A DNA stretch of 64,000 nucleotides. Origin: Penelope pileata. Lineage: Eukaryota > Chordata > Aves > Galliformes > Cracidae. The stretch is from assembly GCA_013396635.1 (NCBI GenBank), contig WBMW01005542.1, positions 2,849,527 to 2,913,526 on the forward strand, in the 5' to 3' direction. A model generated the notes under the pieces. The model had not been told where the DNA came from. It worked only from the letters and a program-made list of their open reading frames with translations, and ran no database searches. The position numbers and the translations under genes were made by a program. Below, one piece after another: positions 1 through 11,434 of this stretch (position 1 is its first letter; every line of letters begins with the position of its first letter).

Positions 1-3000
1 GTCTGGAACCCAGAACTGCCCGTTTACTCGGCTGCGACTAAGCACAAAGGTTAGTTTCCAGAAAATGGAAGATCCACAGGGCGTGATGCACAAGAACCAA
101 GTAGGTGTCTTCTGCTAACTCTCCATTTTTAAACGTTTATTGAAAGGAATAAAAAAGACATTTTTAACTAGGGGTAGGATGTCTTCTAAATTCTGACACA
201 CTTAAAATATAAACCCACAGTTGCTAACACACACGGTGATTACTAAACTATCTTTAGCAGTGTTGCTCCTAATACACACTTACGGCTTCTGAAGTGGATT
301 TCTAGCCAGGGATGCATATGAGCCTGTTCCCACAGGAGAGCTCACCGTTACATTCCTTGTAGCGCTGTCCTGCAGGACAAACCCATTCAGGAAGGGTGCT
401 ACTTTCCAGAGTGCCCAGTAAACGTTTTGGAGCTGAAGCTGAATGACAAAACCTTCAAACAAATTTCCTGTGGAGAAGGGGCCCCAAATATAACTGATAT
501 TATGGATCTGAAAGAGAGCAGAAATTTGTTTTGATGGTGAACAAAAGGACTCCGTATTTTTATTGGAGACTGACTGTGTTTACAGGACTCTGGCATAAAG
601 AAGTAGAATATGGAGAAAAGGTCAAGCATCTAAAAAGAGCAAATGTTGCTATTTTTGTTAGCTTTATTGCACAAAAAGACTTCAAAAATTTTTCTCATCA
701 GCAGCGAACTATCAAAACCCCCTCTAAGCTAAATTTTGTGCTGCATGTGCACACCTGACTCCAGCTGACTTTCGTTTGCATTAACTATTTTAAGTGATAC
801 CACTGGCCTGTCAGCTTTTTTTTTTTTTTTTTTTTTTTTTTTATTTTTGTTTTTTTTCCTTGGCTTTTTTNTTAACTTTAGCTGCTATGCCTTGGCTGTA
901 TCACTGCACCTTAGGTTTTCTGCTCCTCTTTTCAATCTGCAGCTGTTTTATCAGCTTCAGTTAAGGTCACCTTCCTGCAGGCAGCAGCTTAAACTTTTAA
1001 AACCAAAATACATGCTTTCTTTTAAAGGATTTTTTGATAGGTGGACGTTGCAGAGTTTCATATTTCAGTTTTACTACGCTTCTGTAATAGAGAAGTCAAA
1101 CCAAGCAGCTAGATCAATTAAAAATCTATTGTTCTCGAAGTGGAAATTAAAAATTCAAACAGAAGTAGTCAAAATTTTGTCCATGTATCTAAATCTTTCA
1201 ATGACAAAAAGCCGTGAGAGACATACCACACATTTTGGAGAGCTGAGGAGGAAGGGCACAGTTAATGAGCGGGATAAGGACTCCCTGAGGTGACACACAG
1301 AACTGGGGTCCAGTACGCCCCAGGATCTTCCACCTTCAGCTGCTCCAGTGGCTGGTTTCCTCCTGTAAGCTGGGGATTTGGTTCAACCACCAGCACCTGT
1401 GCTGGCACCATCCAGCTCCCAAACGCATGGAGTCAAGGTGTGTGTTCGATCAAGAGATGCAGTTTGACCAGCTATACTGAACGATTCAAAAGCAGAAACT
1501 GATGGCAATTCCAAGACAGGAGACTTGCAGCATTAACAGCACTTGGAAATATGAAGATACAAGGAAGTCAAGAGAACGTGCTCACCTCAGAATCACTCCT
1601 GCTGCCACCATTGTTACAAGGAAGACAGGTGACACTCTTACCTCCTTGTTCAACTTTTTCAAGTCATTAAAAGCAATGCTAATTGGAAACAAGAGGAGCG
1701 TTAGCCCATCAGTGACTCCACAGGTCAGCCCTTCTCCATCATCTTCAGTCCTTACACATTGTCTGATTACAAGAAATGGAAGCTATTTTACCTTTTCCAA
1801 AAAGTGAAACATGCTTGACACCGTGCTAACCATGAAATGTTACTTGCATAAGGTACCGCAAGATCAGAACTTGGATGCTAAACTTTTGCTGAACATCCCT
1901 AACTTGAGAAACAATCACTGTCCCACTGGGGCCTAACATTTATGGTCTCTGTACCATGCATAAAAGGGCCAAAATACATGCAGTTATTTGCTCCTGCAGA
2001 CCTGTGGACATCGCAGAGATTGCCAAGGACAGAAATCGGTGTGTGATCAAAGAGCTTTCTCAACTTAGAAGCTGAGAAGAGGATACACTCTGGCGTGTCT
2101 GTTTACAAGACAGAGCTAGGACAGAGCTCCAGAGCTAGGACAATGTACCTTAGCACTTTATTTTAAACCTAAACAGTAGAACTCCATCTTCATAAACGTT
2201 TATCAAAAGCTGGTCAGTCTTAAGTCTTAAACTTCACCTAAGCTAGCACTTACCGGTCCATACTGCAGGAAGTGGTGAGTAGGACCTTTGAATGAATCAA
2301 TTTCAAGCTAACAAAGTTCTGGTAGGAATTTTGTTTCAATTACCAGAAACCATAGACTTAAAGAAGTTAAATTAGCACCCCATTGGCTCTGTGCAGATAA
2401 ATATGCATTGCTTTAGGATCCCAAAGACACTCGGCAATCTGGCTTGCAAGGGTTGGCTCTTTCATTTAATGCATCACTTCCTTCAGATAAGAACGACATC
2501 AAGAGCAAGGTGCTTGTAGCAGATTAGGGCCCTTTAAGTTTTGTTATGTGCTTTAACAAGGTTTTAATAAAATTCTATACTGAACTTTATTTTTGCAGTG
2601 TTTAATCTGTAGAGAACGTAATCATTAGGAGAAAAAAAGGCTACTACAAGAAATCCCTTGTAGAACATGCACAGTTATGAACTCCTTTGCTTTTACAGAT
2701 CTAGAGGGCCTCCTTTTGTTTCATGCTAGCAGCTCAGTCTAGCAAACAAAGTTCTGTTTAACCTAGCTCCAGTTAAACCAGGATTTATTAAATATTTTAT
2801 ACTCTGAACTAAAGACCAAAGAGATGCTCACAACACTTGCTTTTCACATTGGACAACTATGGGGCTCTGCCTTTTTATTTAAAAAACGGAATCAAGAAAT
2901 ACAGCCCTGCTTTTAAAAAACAGAAGTCTTAACAAACAAACAACCTTCCACAGATGTTTTGAGAACTGCTATGTTACAGTTGTAAATAATTTCTTTCAGT

Positions 3001-4409
3001 TATTCAAGAATTTCTGTACCTAAAGAATACACACTTAGGCCTGAGCCATGCAAGAAACCACACAACTGGACTCCAGCTAAAAGCTAAATGATCTTAGAGC
3101 TAAAAGTGGATTTTAATTCCTGACTGCAGAACGACACCCACTTACTGATACAGACATTTTTAACGCAGTATTGTGTTGACTCTTGCTAGTTGCAGCCAGC
3201 ATGCATTTTTTCAGATACTTCAGCTACATTTCAGACTCAGTCTGAACCTTTCTGGGGAAAGCAATGATATATTCGCACCCCTTTGTACCAGTGATGACAC
3301 CTAAAGAAGTTCTGTATCAGCAAATGGACAAGTCAGCAGCAGGAAGAAGAAAGAAAAATAATAATAAAAAAACCTGCCATCTAGTGTTAGGTTTAAGATA
3401 TGCAAAGCAGCAGCACAGCTCAAATAAGGCAGGCAGGCACCTTGTACTGCAGCATAAGGAGGTGTAACTGTTGCTATTTATTATACAAGGCTGCATTTAG
3501 CTCATGTTCAACACTATTGAAATCTGCTGAAGGTGAACTCTAATTATGCTACAAAACAGTGAAATACACTCCAGAGTAATTACATGTGAGCAAAGCTGTA
3601 ACAGGGAAACACAAATTTATTAGGAATGTTTAAATAACATAATTCCATTCAATTATTCTTAATTATTCTTTACTGATTAAATGAAGCAACATTTGCTCTA
3701 AGTTTCCTAGAAAGTCACATTCACATTGCTACCAACTCGTTCCTAATAAGTCTGATCATGTTTATTCTCAGGTGGGATTGCTTCTTAAGTCAGAGCTGTA
3801 GAATACAGAAGGCATTGTAGCCAAGGAGAGAGAACAAGCAGAAGCCAGGAGTAATAACCTTGAGTGGTTTATGTGCAGAAGAGTCAGGTACTTTTCAAAG
3901 GTTCAAATGCTTCCAAGTTCAGAGAGCAATGAGAATTTCTGTTCATTTACACTAACTAAACCAATATTGTGCTTGGGTACCTGGCTGTAGGTGGAGGACA
4001 GAGAATTGACTCTAGCATGAGTTAGCTAACTTGCAAAGTAGTTCTTTAAAAAACACAGTACCCATTTCTCCTTGCTGAGATAGGAGATGGACGCAGAGGG
4101 ATGGGATAGCTTACTGACACCACCAGCCTGACTTCTCAATGCTGCTTACACACCACCAAGCAGGTGCTTCTCTTCTCAACAGCAGAGGGGAATGCCAAGA
4201 ACTGTAATGCCACTGTAGCTGAAAGCTTTCTGTCTTGAAGGACTGCTTTCATCCTTAGCTATTAGGTGATAGATAACGAACCTACTCTTTTGGTTGGAAT
4301 CATTTCTTATTGAAAAAGCAAGATGGGGACTTCTTTTTCATAACAGAGCAGCAAAGCATAATCAGGAAAAGAAAGAAGTTTGTTCCCAGAAGAGACAAGC
4401 ACATTTTTA
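1..4409. other. Intergenic region with no recognised gene
   Basis: AT-rich sequence with short overlapping open frames at 847-1807 on the plus strand; none resembles a protein I know. In mammals ERICH5 lies on this side of RIDA, but I find no glutamate-rich coding exon here. Minor structure includes a poly-T run near 816-842 next to a single N at 871, and a 13-bp direct duplication (CAGAGCTAGGACA) at 2111-2123 and 2130-2142. Confidence 0.5.
816..842. repeat. Poly-T homopolymer
   Basis: An almost pure T run followed by a T-rich stretch containing a single N at 871. It may be the reverse-oriented tail of an old retro-insertion, but no recognisable element body is attached. Confidence 0.8.
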
Positions 4410-5114
4410 AAGGTGCAGTTATTATTTATTTTCATTAAACAGGTTATTTTCCCCTCATACAATTGGAATGTCTTTTTTTCCCCCCTAATCACAGTACAGT
4501 TAAAGCTGATTTGCTATGAAAAAGACTATGAAAAAGCTTGCTGGTAGAGATTCATTTGCAGCTGATTTGTAACTGTGATGACATTACTCCAGAGAACCAT
4601 AATTTTCTTCTTTCCCCATTGACTATTCACCCTCTTTAGCAATCACTTCAGCATGAACAAGATGTGAGCAAGTCCCAACACTAATCCATTCCAAAAAATA
4701 GGCATTTAAGACAGTTTAGAAATGAGTACAGCAAAATTTCCCAAAACACAGAAGTGCAAATGTGTGCTAACCAATTCAAGTGTTCTACTGACTTCCCATT
4801 CCTGATTTTTTTTTTTTGTATTTAAAATAGTTACAAAAAAACTATTACGAGTCATTAGTTCTATGTGTCCAGATCACCCACAGCGTAACTCTCATTCATT
4901 CACCTAAAATGTGCACTTTAATACCTGAATACCATCACAAAGTAAGGCTCCTGTTCTGCAGTCAAGCTCAACTGATTTTAGCAGAGCTCCCCTAGGTTTC
5001 AGGGTTTGCCTGCAGGTAAGTCACTGTAAGCTTGTATTTTATGGACTGCAAGGCCACAATCCAGAAGAAAGCACCTTTCCTAGGTGAACTTAGTGTGGGA
5101 TATTCAGTCTTTAC
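4410..5114 (-). other. RIDA: Probable RIDA 3' UTR
   Basis: This region follows the RIDA stop and contains no coding signal. Two minus-strand poly(A) signals are possible: ATTAAA (plus-strand TTTAAT at 4917-4922), about 195 nt past the stop, and AATAAA (plus-strand TTTATT at 4425-4430). Which one is used cannot be told from sequence, so the left boundary is a guess. Confidence 0.4.
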
Positions 5115-5183
5115 TTATAGAGAGGCTGAAACATCTTGGATGGGTCCTTGAATGGCAATAGCTTCAATCTCAATTCTGGCACC
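5115..5183 (-). CDS. RIDA: RIDA terminal coding exon 6
   Basis: Encodes GARIEIEAIAIQGP and the C-terminus SASL, then TAA at 5117-5115. The acceptor is TTTTTCACAG. Confidence 0.95.
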   Translation of the reverse strand, partial: GARIEIEAIAIQGPIQDVSASL

Positions 5184-8100
5184 CTGTGAAAAAGCAATGA
5201 AGAAACATATTAGGAATTTAAAATATCTATTTTACAAAGCAACTGGATATACAGCATGTCCTGATAAGAATAAAGAGCAACATCTGAAGATTATATTCCT
5301 GCTGGTTGTATTACTAATGTAATAATAATGTTAAGCAATACTGAAAATTCACTTTGTTCTTCCTTAAATAGCAGAAACCCTTATTTCTAGAGTTGTAGCC
5401 ATCTTCCACTATACAGCTAGGTTCTCTCATATCTTCAGAACTCTTATGTGCAGGAATAAGAGTGACATACTTAAAAGCAAGAACTAAGTACTTAAGGTTT
5501 TTTAATAAAATAATCACAATCAAAGCTATTTTAGAATAGAAAGGCTGTCACCGTGTTTCAGAAGAAAAGACTCAGAAAACTTATTTTGGTAGGCAGAAAA
5601 GTGACACTTACTTTTGGCAAAGCAGCAACCTGATACGCTGCCCTGGCCGGGAAGTTTGACTTGAAAACTGCAATTGAAATAAAAACACCCACTGATCATT
5701 TAACTCTGCTTGATAAAGCATACAGCTCTCAGTCATTTCTATACAATGCAATCAAGTTTCAAGTTCAAGGATACAAGACAAATACTGTTCGGTCCCAGCT
5801 CTCTTCTCCCTGCCTCTCCCACCCTCTTCCTCTCTACCCTCTTCTCCCCACCCCCATTTGTCACTGACTGTTCTAGTATCTCAGCAAGCTACCATTCATC
5901 AAATGAATTGTTTCATTTGAAATCAAAGAATCTGGAGCTATGTTACCTGAGTCATTAAAACACTTTCCTTACAATGAATATAGTTTGTTCTGCAAGCCAT
6001 ACTAGTAAAAAAAAAAAGAAACAAATCTACTTACATTGTTGGTAAATATCGTTAACATCATTGAAGTCCTTTATGTCTGCCATCAAAACCGTAGTCTTCA
6101 CAACTAGAAATTACAAAACTGCAGTTACTTTGTACCTGTGTTCTATACAAAGTTGAAAATCTTCAGTGCTGTTCTTGCTTTTATTCCAAAAATTTATCTC
6201 AAATATTTTAAACATTTTGAAAAGTTTTGCAAACAGATATTGATCATTAGAGCTACCACCTACTGAACCACCTACAAAATCTGAGTATCTAGTAGGTAAA
6301 ACTAAGAATTTAGATATTCTTGGCCGGTTTTGAAAACAGGTTTTCTGTTTTAGGTTTCATTATAAGCCCAATTCTTCTACAAGGGACCAAACTGATGAAG
6401 AAGGCTGATTAAAGCAAGCTGTTGTAAGCCAACTGTTGGCAAAAAAAATTATATATAATATCTACTGCCAAAATAGTCCATAAAATGTCTGAAGAGATAG
6501 GCTATGCTAGAATATTTTACCCATGACTGCCCAAGCCAATATTAATTCTCATTTGGCTTCACTACTAGAATCATTCTCAAAAAAATAGATACTAAACATG
6601 CCTAGAATATGAACACCACAGACATAGACCTGTTTTCACCTGGAGTAAAGTCTGGGATGCTTAAAATGCCTATAGTCAGTTGCAGCTTTATCTACACCTG
6701 TGCTTCTTCAGTTTGAATTCAAAGAACCCTGGGGGCAGAAGCTTCAGGTGAGATGTAGTGTCCCATTGATAGCCATCCCATAAAGGTTTGCATATTAATT
6801 TTTTTCCTCTGGCTGTTGATAACAATTTATTTATTTTAAAGGTCACTTTATTTTGTTTTAATCCAAGTAAAAATAATCACTTATTTGCCACCTTCATATG
6901 AGCACTTACCATTGCCATAGTCACAGCCTGCAGCTTTCAGGATTTCTCCCATGTTTTTCAGAGCCTAATGAGAAATGAGACAAAAGTCTGCAAGTATCAG
7001 CTAGGTTGTGTTTAGGCAATTGTATCGACATGAGTTGTAACCTGGCTACATCTATGTTGTAGCTCACCCCGCAAACCTTCAACAGTCAGAGCAAAACCAA
7101 AAATAGATTAAAAAATAAATTATCATTAGGGATTTATTAGAAGTTCCCTTATACTAAACCATTCATTTGTTAGATGCAAATACTCAATGCAGCTTCATCT
7201 CATCCTATCTACTACCTCACACAGCTTCTGCTGAGGGAACAAATCTTTCTCCAAACTCAAAGATGCTAGGGTAAAACTTTTCAAACTACTGATTATTTTC
7301 TATACGAGGTACAGATTCTTCCTCTGACCTCAAAGTTGTTTGAATGGAAAACGACAGGGATGGGATGGAGTTACTTCTTGCTTTTATCTCATGTTGGAGG
7401 ATGTGCAATGTGCTCTCTAGGGCTGTTCAGTTTCTCATGAGCCTATATTTTAAGCACAAGGCAACTCCATTAAAAGTTTATTGCTAGAACACATCTTACC
7501 TGCTTAGCTTCTTCCTTTACTCCTCCGGAGACAAGCTGCCCACTGGAAGGCTCTACACCTATCTGTCCTGCAATGTACACGGTCCGGTCTACAAGCACCG
7601 CTTGGCTGAAAAGAGATGTGACATTTTAGGTTGAAAGTTTCCCCACCAAATAATTTAACTATCTGAAAGCACTATTTTAAGTACATTTCACATTTTCTGC
7701 AGTCATTTATAATATCTGTTAAGATAGCTTATCATAGGATCACTTAAACTGGAAAAGATCTTCAATATCAAGTCCAACCATCAATCTAACCTACCAAGTC
7801 CCATCACTAAACCTCAGTGCCACTGTGCTCACGCATGCACAGTCCATATATAAGTTTGTACACACAGCCACACATTCAGTCTGTACATGTTTGGTTCCCC
7901 TGGGACTGAACCACCTGTGGAAGCACACAACTACGTAAGCATAGCTCTCTCTTCGAGGTAATAAATCTTGTTTCTCAGAAAGGCACAAGATATGAGTACA
8001 GCAACACAACACTAAACACAGTTACCCATTTTCCACGCTGCAGATAGCATGGGGGGAGACACAGTACACATACGTTATTTAGCATCTACCCAGATAAATA

Positions 8101-11060
8101 CATCATCCTAGCTTAAGAGGCAGTTGTTACTTTGCATACCTTACATCTCAGCTGCAGAGCAATAGGGTAAAAGAAAAAAATCAAGAGCACTGGTTACTGT
8201 CTTCAGCATTTTCTTCTCAAACAGGCATCATGAATGAGTTACAGCTGTGAGGTGAAGCCTCACGCCAGTTCCCTGGCAGTGCTCCTCCAGAAGCAGCACA
8301 ACTCCATTCCCAGAACAATCCCTCTCCTCCCACCAAATAACCTGGGTGACCTGTTGGCTGGGTTAGTTCAGCAGATGAAGAATCTGAGCTCTTCTTTATA
8401 TAAATGTCAGGTGTGTTTTCGCTGGAGTTAGCAATTATTAATGTCTCTAATTACCAAAAAGAGATTAAAAGATTAAAACAAAGACTTTAACCATCCAGCA
8501 AATGTTATGCAAGAGACATAATTTACATCTCTTCAGCTGGTAAAAATATTTTGCAAAGGAATTAGAGAAAGGCTCTTTGCAAAATGTTTGTGGCGTGTCG
8601 ATACCAACTTTCTTATCTCTTCCCTTCCCACAATAAAATCCTTCCTTCTAACAGTTGAACAAGCCTCTGAAGTTACACAAACTAGAGTTAAGCACCTCCC
8701 TGAAGTATCTAAATTAGGACCTTTGCTTCCCTTCAACGTCACTGGAGAAAGAAAGCCACTCTTTCAAAGAACACTTCTATTACATCTAATTCTCCATCCA
8801 TGGAGTTTACATGGGCCCAGCCTAGATTATAGACTCGGTAAGAGGGTAATGGTTAGGCAATCTGAACCATGTCATCACTCCCATCTTTCCTTTTACCCTG
8901 TTCCCACATTATCCCATAATTTGATTAAGGAAAAAACAGTTAGTAATTTAGCTGAGGTAGTGAAGTATCTTATGTGGTGAGTATTCTCTCTGACATCACC
9001 AACTACCTGAACTGCAGTAAAAGACAGAACTATACAAAGTTAAAGAACAGAAACTGGCAAAAGAAAGCTTCCTAGCTGATGCAGCCTTGTCACAACACCT
9101 ATTCCTCTTTAACTTTCTTTTCTAGCATGCTGTACTTGGTTTGAGGCACAGGCCATCAGACTACAACTTTGTTTCTGTTTAATGCGTAGAGAGCCACTCA
9201 ACAAGCTATTAGCTCTGGGGAAAAATGAGATTGTCTTATACTGCGTATTATAAAGCAAGAGGCATGACAAAACATTTATCCTAACAGACCTGCGGAGAGT
9301 CCCAGTTCACGAATAAGGGGGAGGAGGAACATGTTGAAGCCTTCCACTGCCAGATCAGCATTTGCAACAATCTCGAGACTTCTCTGCTCCTCAGCTTTCT
9401 CCTTGTACGCTTACCAGTGGGATCCCCTATTCACCAGCACCTTTAACAACTCACCAGCTAAAGAGGATACTTCCACTGCAGTCAAAGGCACAAGCGAAGC
9501 TCACAGAGGCTCTAAGCACAACTTTAACCGCAGATGTATCCTATAACGAGGGCCAGTTGTAGCTACTCTTTACGGTTCAGCAGAGACCTACATATGTGCC
9601 TCATGTCATTTAGGTTTCAGTATACCCAGGTGCCAAGTGAGATGGACACGAGGACCCTGGGGAACACCATCCCTCGGACAGATGGCATCAAGAAACATGC
9701 TCTTCGACGACAACTGGGAAAAGTTCATCAGATTCTCTTTGCACAAATGGTTGTTGATTAACACAAGTACAGTATCTCTGCTGTGCCTTTCTAAAGGTTG
9801 CATGTATGTATGTATATACACACATATATGAATAAAATTACTGGAAATTGGAGGAGGTAAAGGAAGTGCAAAATATGGTAAAAACAGCACACTGAAGGGC
9901 TGCAGCAGAACCAGGAACGCAGCCCATACAGCCTGATCCTCCCCTCCTTGTTCAGCCCTCATTTCTCTGTTCCCATGTTCAAAACTGAGACACAGCAGTT
10001 GTTTCTTGTGCAATGTTTGTTCGCTGGACTTTGAAAAGCTTACTGCAACAGGATTAACTAAGTCAGTGGTAAACTTTTTGATGTTAGCCCTGCCAGTCCA
10101 GCAACAGGCTGTGTAACAAGCAGAATTTCATCAAGAGCTTCCAATAAGCACAAAATGAGGGAGCGCAGTTAATCTGTAGCAAAAGGCTATGTCAAAGGCC
10201 AAGCCAGCTGGTGTGTGTGTGCAGCTGCAGAACCTTTGCTTTCCCTGTTCTCCTACCTACAAGGGATGCCAAGGCCCTGGCTGCGATCCACCGGCTGTCC
10301 ATTGCATACTGAAGTTAACCTTTGGGTCATGGTACTTGTTCTGCTTCTACACTTTGTATTTCTCCATCCTGACGGTTGGACTAGATGATCTTGGAGGTCT
10401 TTTCCAACCTTCATGATTCTGTGATTTATAGTTCCTACAAAGAATGCACAGTTTGAAGTTCAGAAAGCTTGGTCCCAAAGGAATGGGGACAAGAACGTGT
10501 CTGGAAGGCTCTCAAATGCCCCAGGTAGAAGAGTTAAAACCTGAGGAGCCCGTGTTTGTAACAGGGAAACAAAGCCAGAATCCATCACTGAGTGCCTTCT
10601 GGGAACTCTCCGCTAAAAACCCCTCTGTGAAACACTTCTCCAACTAAACCCTGTCCGCTGTCTTTAACCAGCTTCAGAATTGTTGCAACTAACACTTGAT
10701 TGCTGAGAACACCCACCATCACCCCGTTTATTTGTTACAGCCATCAGCTCCCAGCCTGAAAAGCGTTCAGAACCACCTGGCAGGCACGTTCACAAGAAGA
10801 CACTTTTCCTGAGAGGGCTCCCGTGTCCCCTCGCCCTCCTCGCACGCCGTTTCAGAGTTACCCCCAAACCTCTGACGCGCACCGGGGCACCGCTGAGCGC
10901 GGCCACCGCTCCGCCCCAGGGCCGCCCGGCAGACGCCCCTCACACAGAGCCACCTCCCGCTCCCTCCCAATAAGCCTCCCCTGGCCAGGCCATACCTATA
11001 GGGACCCATCGCCGCAGGAGCCTTGGCGGTGCTGATGATCTTCCTTACCAGCGAGGCCAT
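5115..11060 (-). CDS. RIDA: RIDA, reactive intermediate imine deaminase A (six coding exons)
   Basis: The joined exons are 11060-10996, 7605-7500, 6964-6910, 6103-6035, 5667-5612 and 5183-5115. They total 420 nt, or 139 residues plus TAA; the human protein has 137. All junctions are GT/AG and in phase. The product belongs to the YjgF/YER057c/UK114 family, small homotrimeric enzymes that hydrolyse reactive enamine/imine intermediates released by PLP enzymes such as threonine dehydratase. The family arginine that binds the substrate carboxylate is present as R107 in FPARAAYQV, and the YIAGQIG and RIEIEAIAIQGP motifs are intact. The start is the first in-frame ATG, in good context (GCAGCCATGG), and MASLVRKIISTAKAP matches the family N-terminus. 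The gene is head-to-head with POP1 and probably shares its CpG-island promoter. Identity comes from recalled family sequence and is very secure. Confidence 0.97.
5612..5667 (-). CDS. RIDA: RIDA coding exon 5 (catalytic arginine)
   Basis: Encodes residues 99-117 and contains FPARAAYQVAALPK with the substrate-binding Arg107. The acceptor is TTGCAG, the donor is AAAA|GTAAGT, and the exon ends in phase 0. Confidence 0.95.
6035..6103 (-). CDS. RIDA: RIDA coding exon 4
   Basis: Encodes residues 76-98, with VVKTTVLMADIKDFNDVN typical of the family, plus one base. The acceptor is TTTCTAG and the donor is T|GTAAGTAG. Confidence 0.95.
6910..6964 (-). CDS. RIDA: RIDA coding exon 3
   Basis: Encodes ALKNMGEILKAAGCDYGN (residues 58-75) plus one base. 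The donor is G|GTAAGTGC. Confidence 0.95.
7500..7605 (-). CDS. RIDA: RIDA coding exon 2
   Basis: Completes Ser22 and encodes residues up to Gln57. It includes QAVLVDRTVYIAGQIG, the beta-strand core of the YjgF fold. The acceptor is TTTTCAG and the donor is CAG|GTAAGA. Confidence 0.96.
7731..7815 (-). mobile_element. CR1 LINE 3'-end fragment (reverse orientation)
   Basis: On the plus strand the segment reads as the complement of a CR1 3' end: ATCATAGGATCACTTAAACT, then GGAAAAGATCTTCAATATCA, then AGTCCAACCATCAA. It lies in RIDA intron 1 and is 5'-truncated, as most avian CR1 copies are. The higher-coordinate boundary is uncertain. Confidence 0.75.
9800..9832. repeat. TA/TG-rich microsatellite
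   Basis: A degenerate run of TGTATGTATGTATATACACACATATATG type in RIDA intron 1. Confidence 0.7.
10369..10427 (+). mobile_element. CR1 LINE 3'-end fragment
   Basis: The segment contains GGTTGGACTAGATGATCTTG, then GAGGTCTTTTCCAACCTTCA, then TGATTCTGTGATT. This is the classic CR1 3' terminus in plus orientation. It lies in RIDA intron 1, close to the promoter. Confidence 0.85.
10996..11060 (-). CDS. RIDA: RIDA coding exon 1
   Basis: Residues 1-21 plus two bases of codon 22 (the Ser in GPYS). The donor reads AG|GTATGG. The exon sits inside the CpG island. Confidence 0.95.
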
Positions 11061-11092
11061 GGCTGCCACCGACCTGCCGCGACCGACCCGAC

Positions 11093-11127
11093 CCGACTCC
11101 CGACTCCCGACTCCCGACTCCCCACTC
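11093..11127. repeat. (CGACTCC)n minisatellite in RIDA 5' UTR/promoter
   Basis: About four tandem 7-bp units lie 33-67 bp upstream of the RIDA start codon, in transcribed or core-promoter sequence. Less regular GACC-type units precede them on the plus strand. Confidence 0.8.
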
Positions 11128-11190
11128 AGCCACCGCCGACCGCCGCCCCCCGCGGCCGCAGAGACCTCTGGGAAGCGCAGTCCCTGTGGG

Positions 11191-11197
11191 GGGGCGG
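11191..11197 (+). promoter_or_regulatory. GC box (Sp1/KLF type)
   Basis: GGGGCGG lies within a G-run directly before the NRF1 site. Confidence 0.55.
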
Positions 11198-11198
11198 T

Positions 11199-11210
11199 CG
11201 CGCATGCGCA
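11199..11210. promoter_or_regulatory. NRF1 binding site
   Basis: CGCGCATGCGCA matches the NRF1 consensus YGCGCAYGCGCR at all twelve positions. The core is palindromic, suiting a bidirectional promoter. Confidence 0.75.
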
Positions 11211-11217
11211 CTTCCTG
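11210..11217 (-). promoter_or_regulatory. ETS-family site
   Basis: ACTTCCTG is the complement of CAGGAAGT, a strong ETS/GABPA-type motif. It directly abuts the NRF1 site. Confidence 0.5.
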
Positions 11218-11310
11218 GCCCGCGAGGCTGCGTGCAGCGCTGCAGCCGCGCTTGGGCCCTCCTGAGAGATCCGTGCGAGCTTCCCTGCCGCGCTCCGAGC
11301 CTTGTCCGAG

Positions 11311-11434
11311 ATGTCCGGGGCGAGGGAGAAGAAGAGGGCCAGGAAGATGCGGAACCAGCCGGCCAGCGTCACCCTGCCCGCCGAGCCGGGGCCGTTCCCC
11401 GGCGGCGGGAGCAGCAGGGCCTATCCGCCCCCAG
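11311..11434 (+). CDS. POP1: POP1 coding exon 1
   Basis: Residues 1-41 plus one base. The N-terminus MSGAREKKRARKMRNQP matches the vertebrate POP1 start. The context GAGATGT has a purine at -3. The donor is CCAG|GTACCG. The exon is very GC-rich because it lies in the CpG island. Confidence 0.92.

Larger units (their letters stand above)
11061..11310. promoter_or_regulatory. Bidirectional RIDA/POP1 promoter
   Basis: Only 250 bp separate the two divergent start codons, so the gap holds both 5' UTRs and the core promoters. It contains a GC box, a full NRF1 consensus and an ETS-type site in one 27-bp cluster, plus a (CGACTCC)n minisatellite on the RIDA side. Head-to-head RIDA/POP1 arrangement is known from mammals. 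Exact transcription starts are not visible. Confidence 0.85.

Noticed and set aside
1..4409. Possible 3' exons of ERICH5, the gene on this side of RIDA in mammals.
   Set aside because: No glutamate-rich or otherwise recognisable coding segment was found, and the short frames at 847-1807 do not fit.
9606..10013. A 135-codon minus-strand frame in RIDA intron 1.
   Set aside because: No domain or splice context; it overlaps opposite-strand frames and a simple repeat. Considered chance.
10767..11372. A 201-codon minus-strand frame that reads through RIDA exon 1 and upstream across the promoter, antisense to POP1 exon 1, suggesting an N-terminally extended RIDA.
   Set aside because: The upstream start codon is GTG, and no in-frame ATG lies between it and the RIDA ATG at 11060. 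The openness reflects GC-rich, stop-poor sequence.
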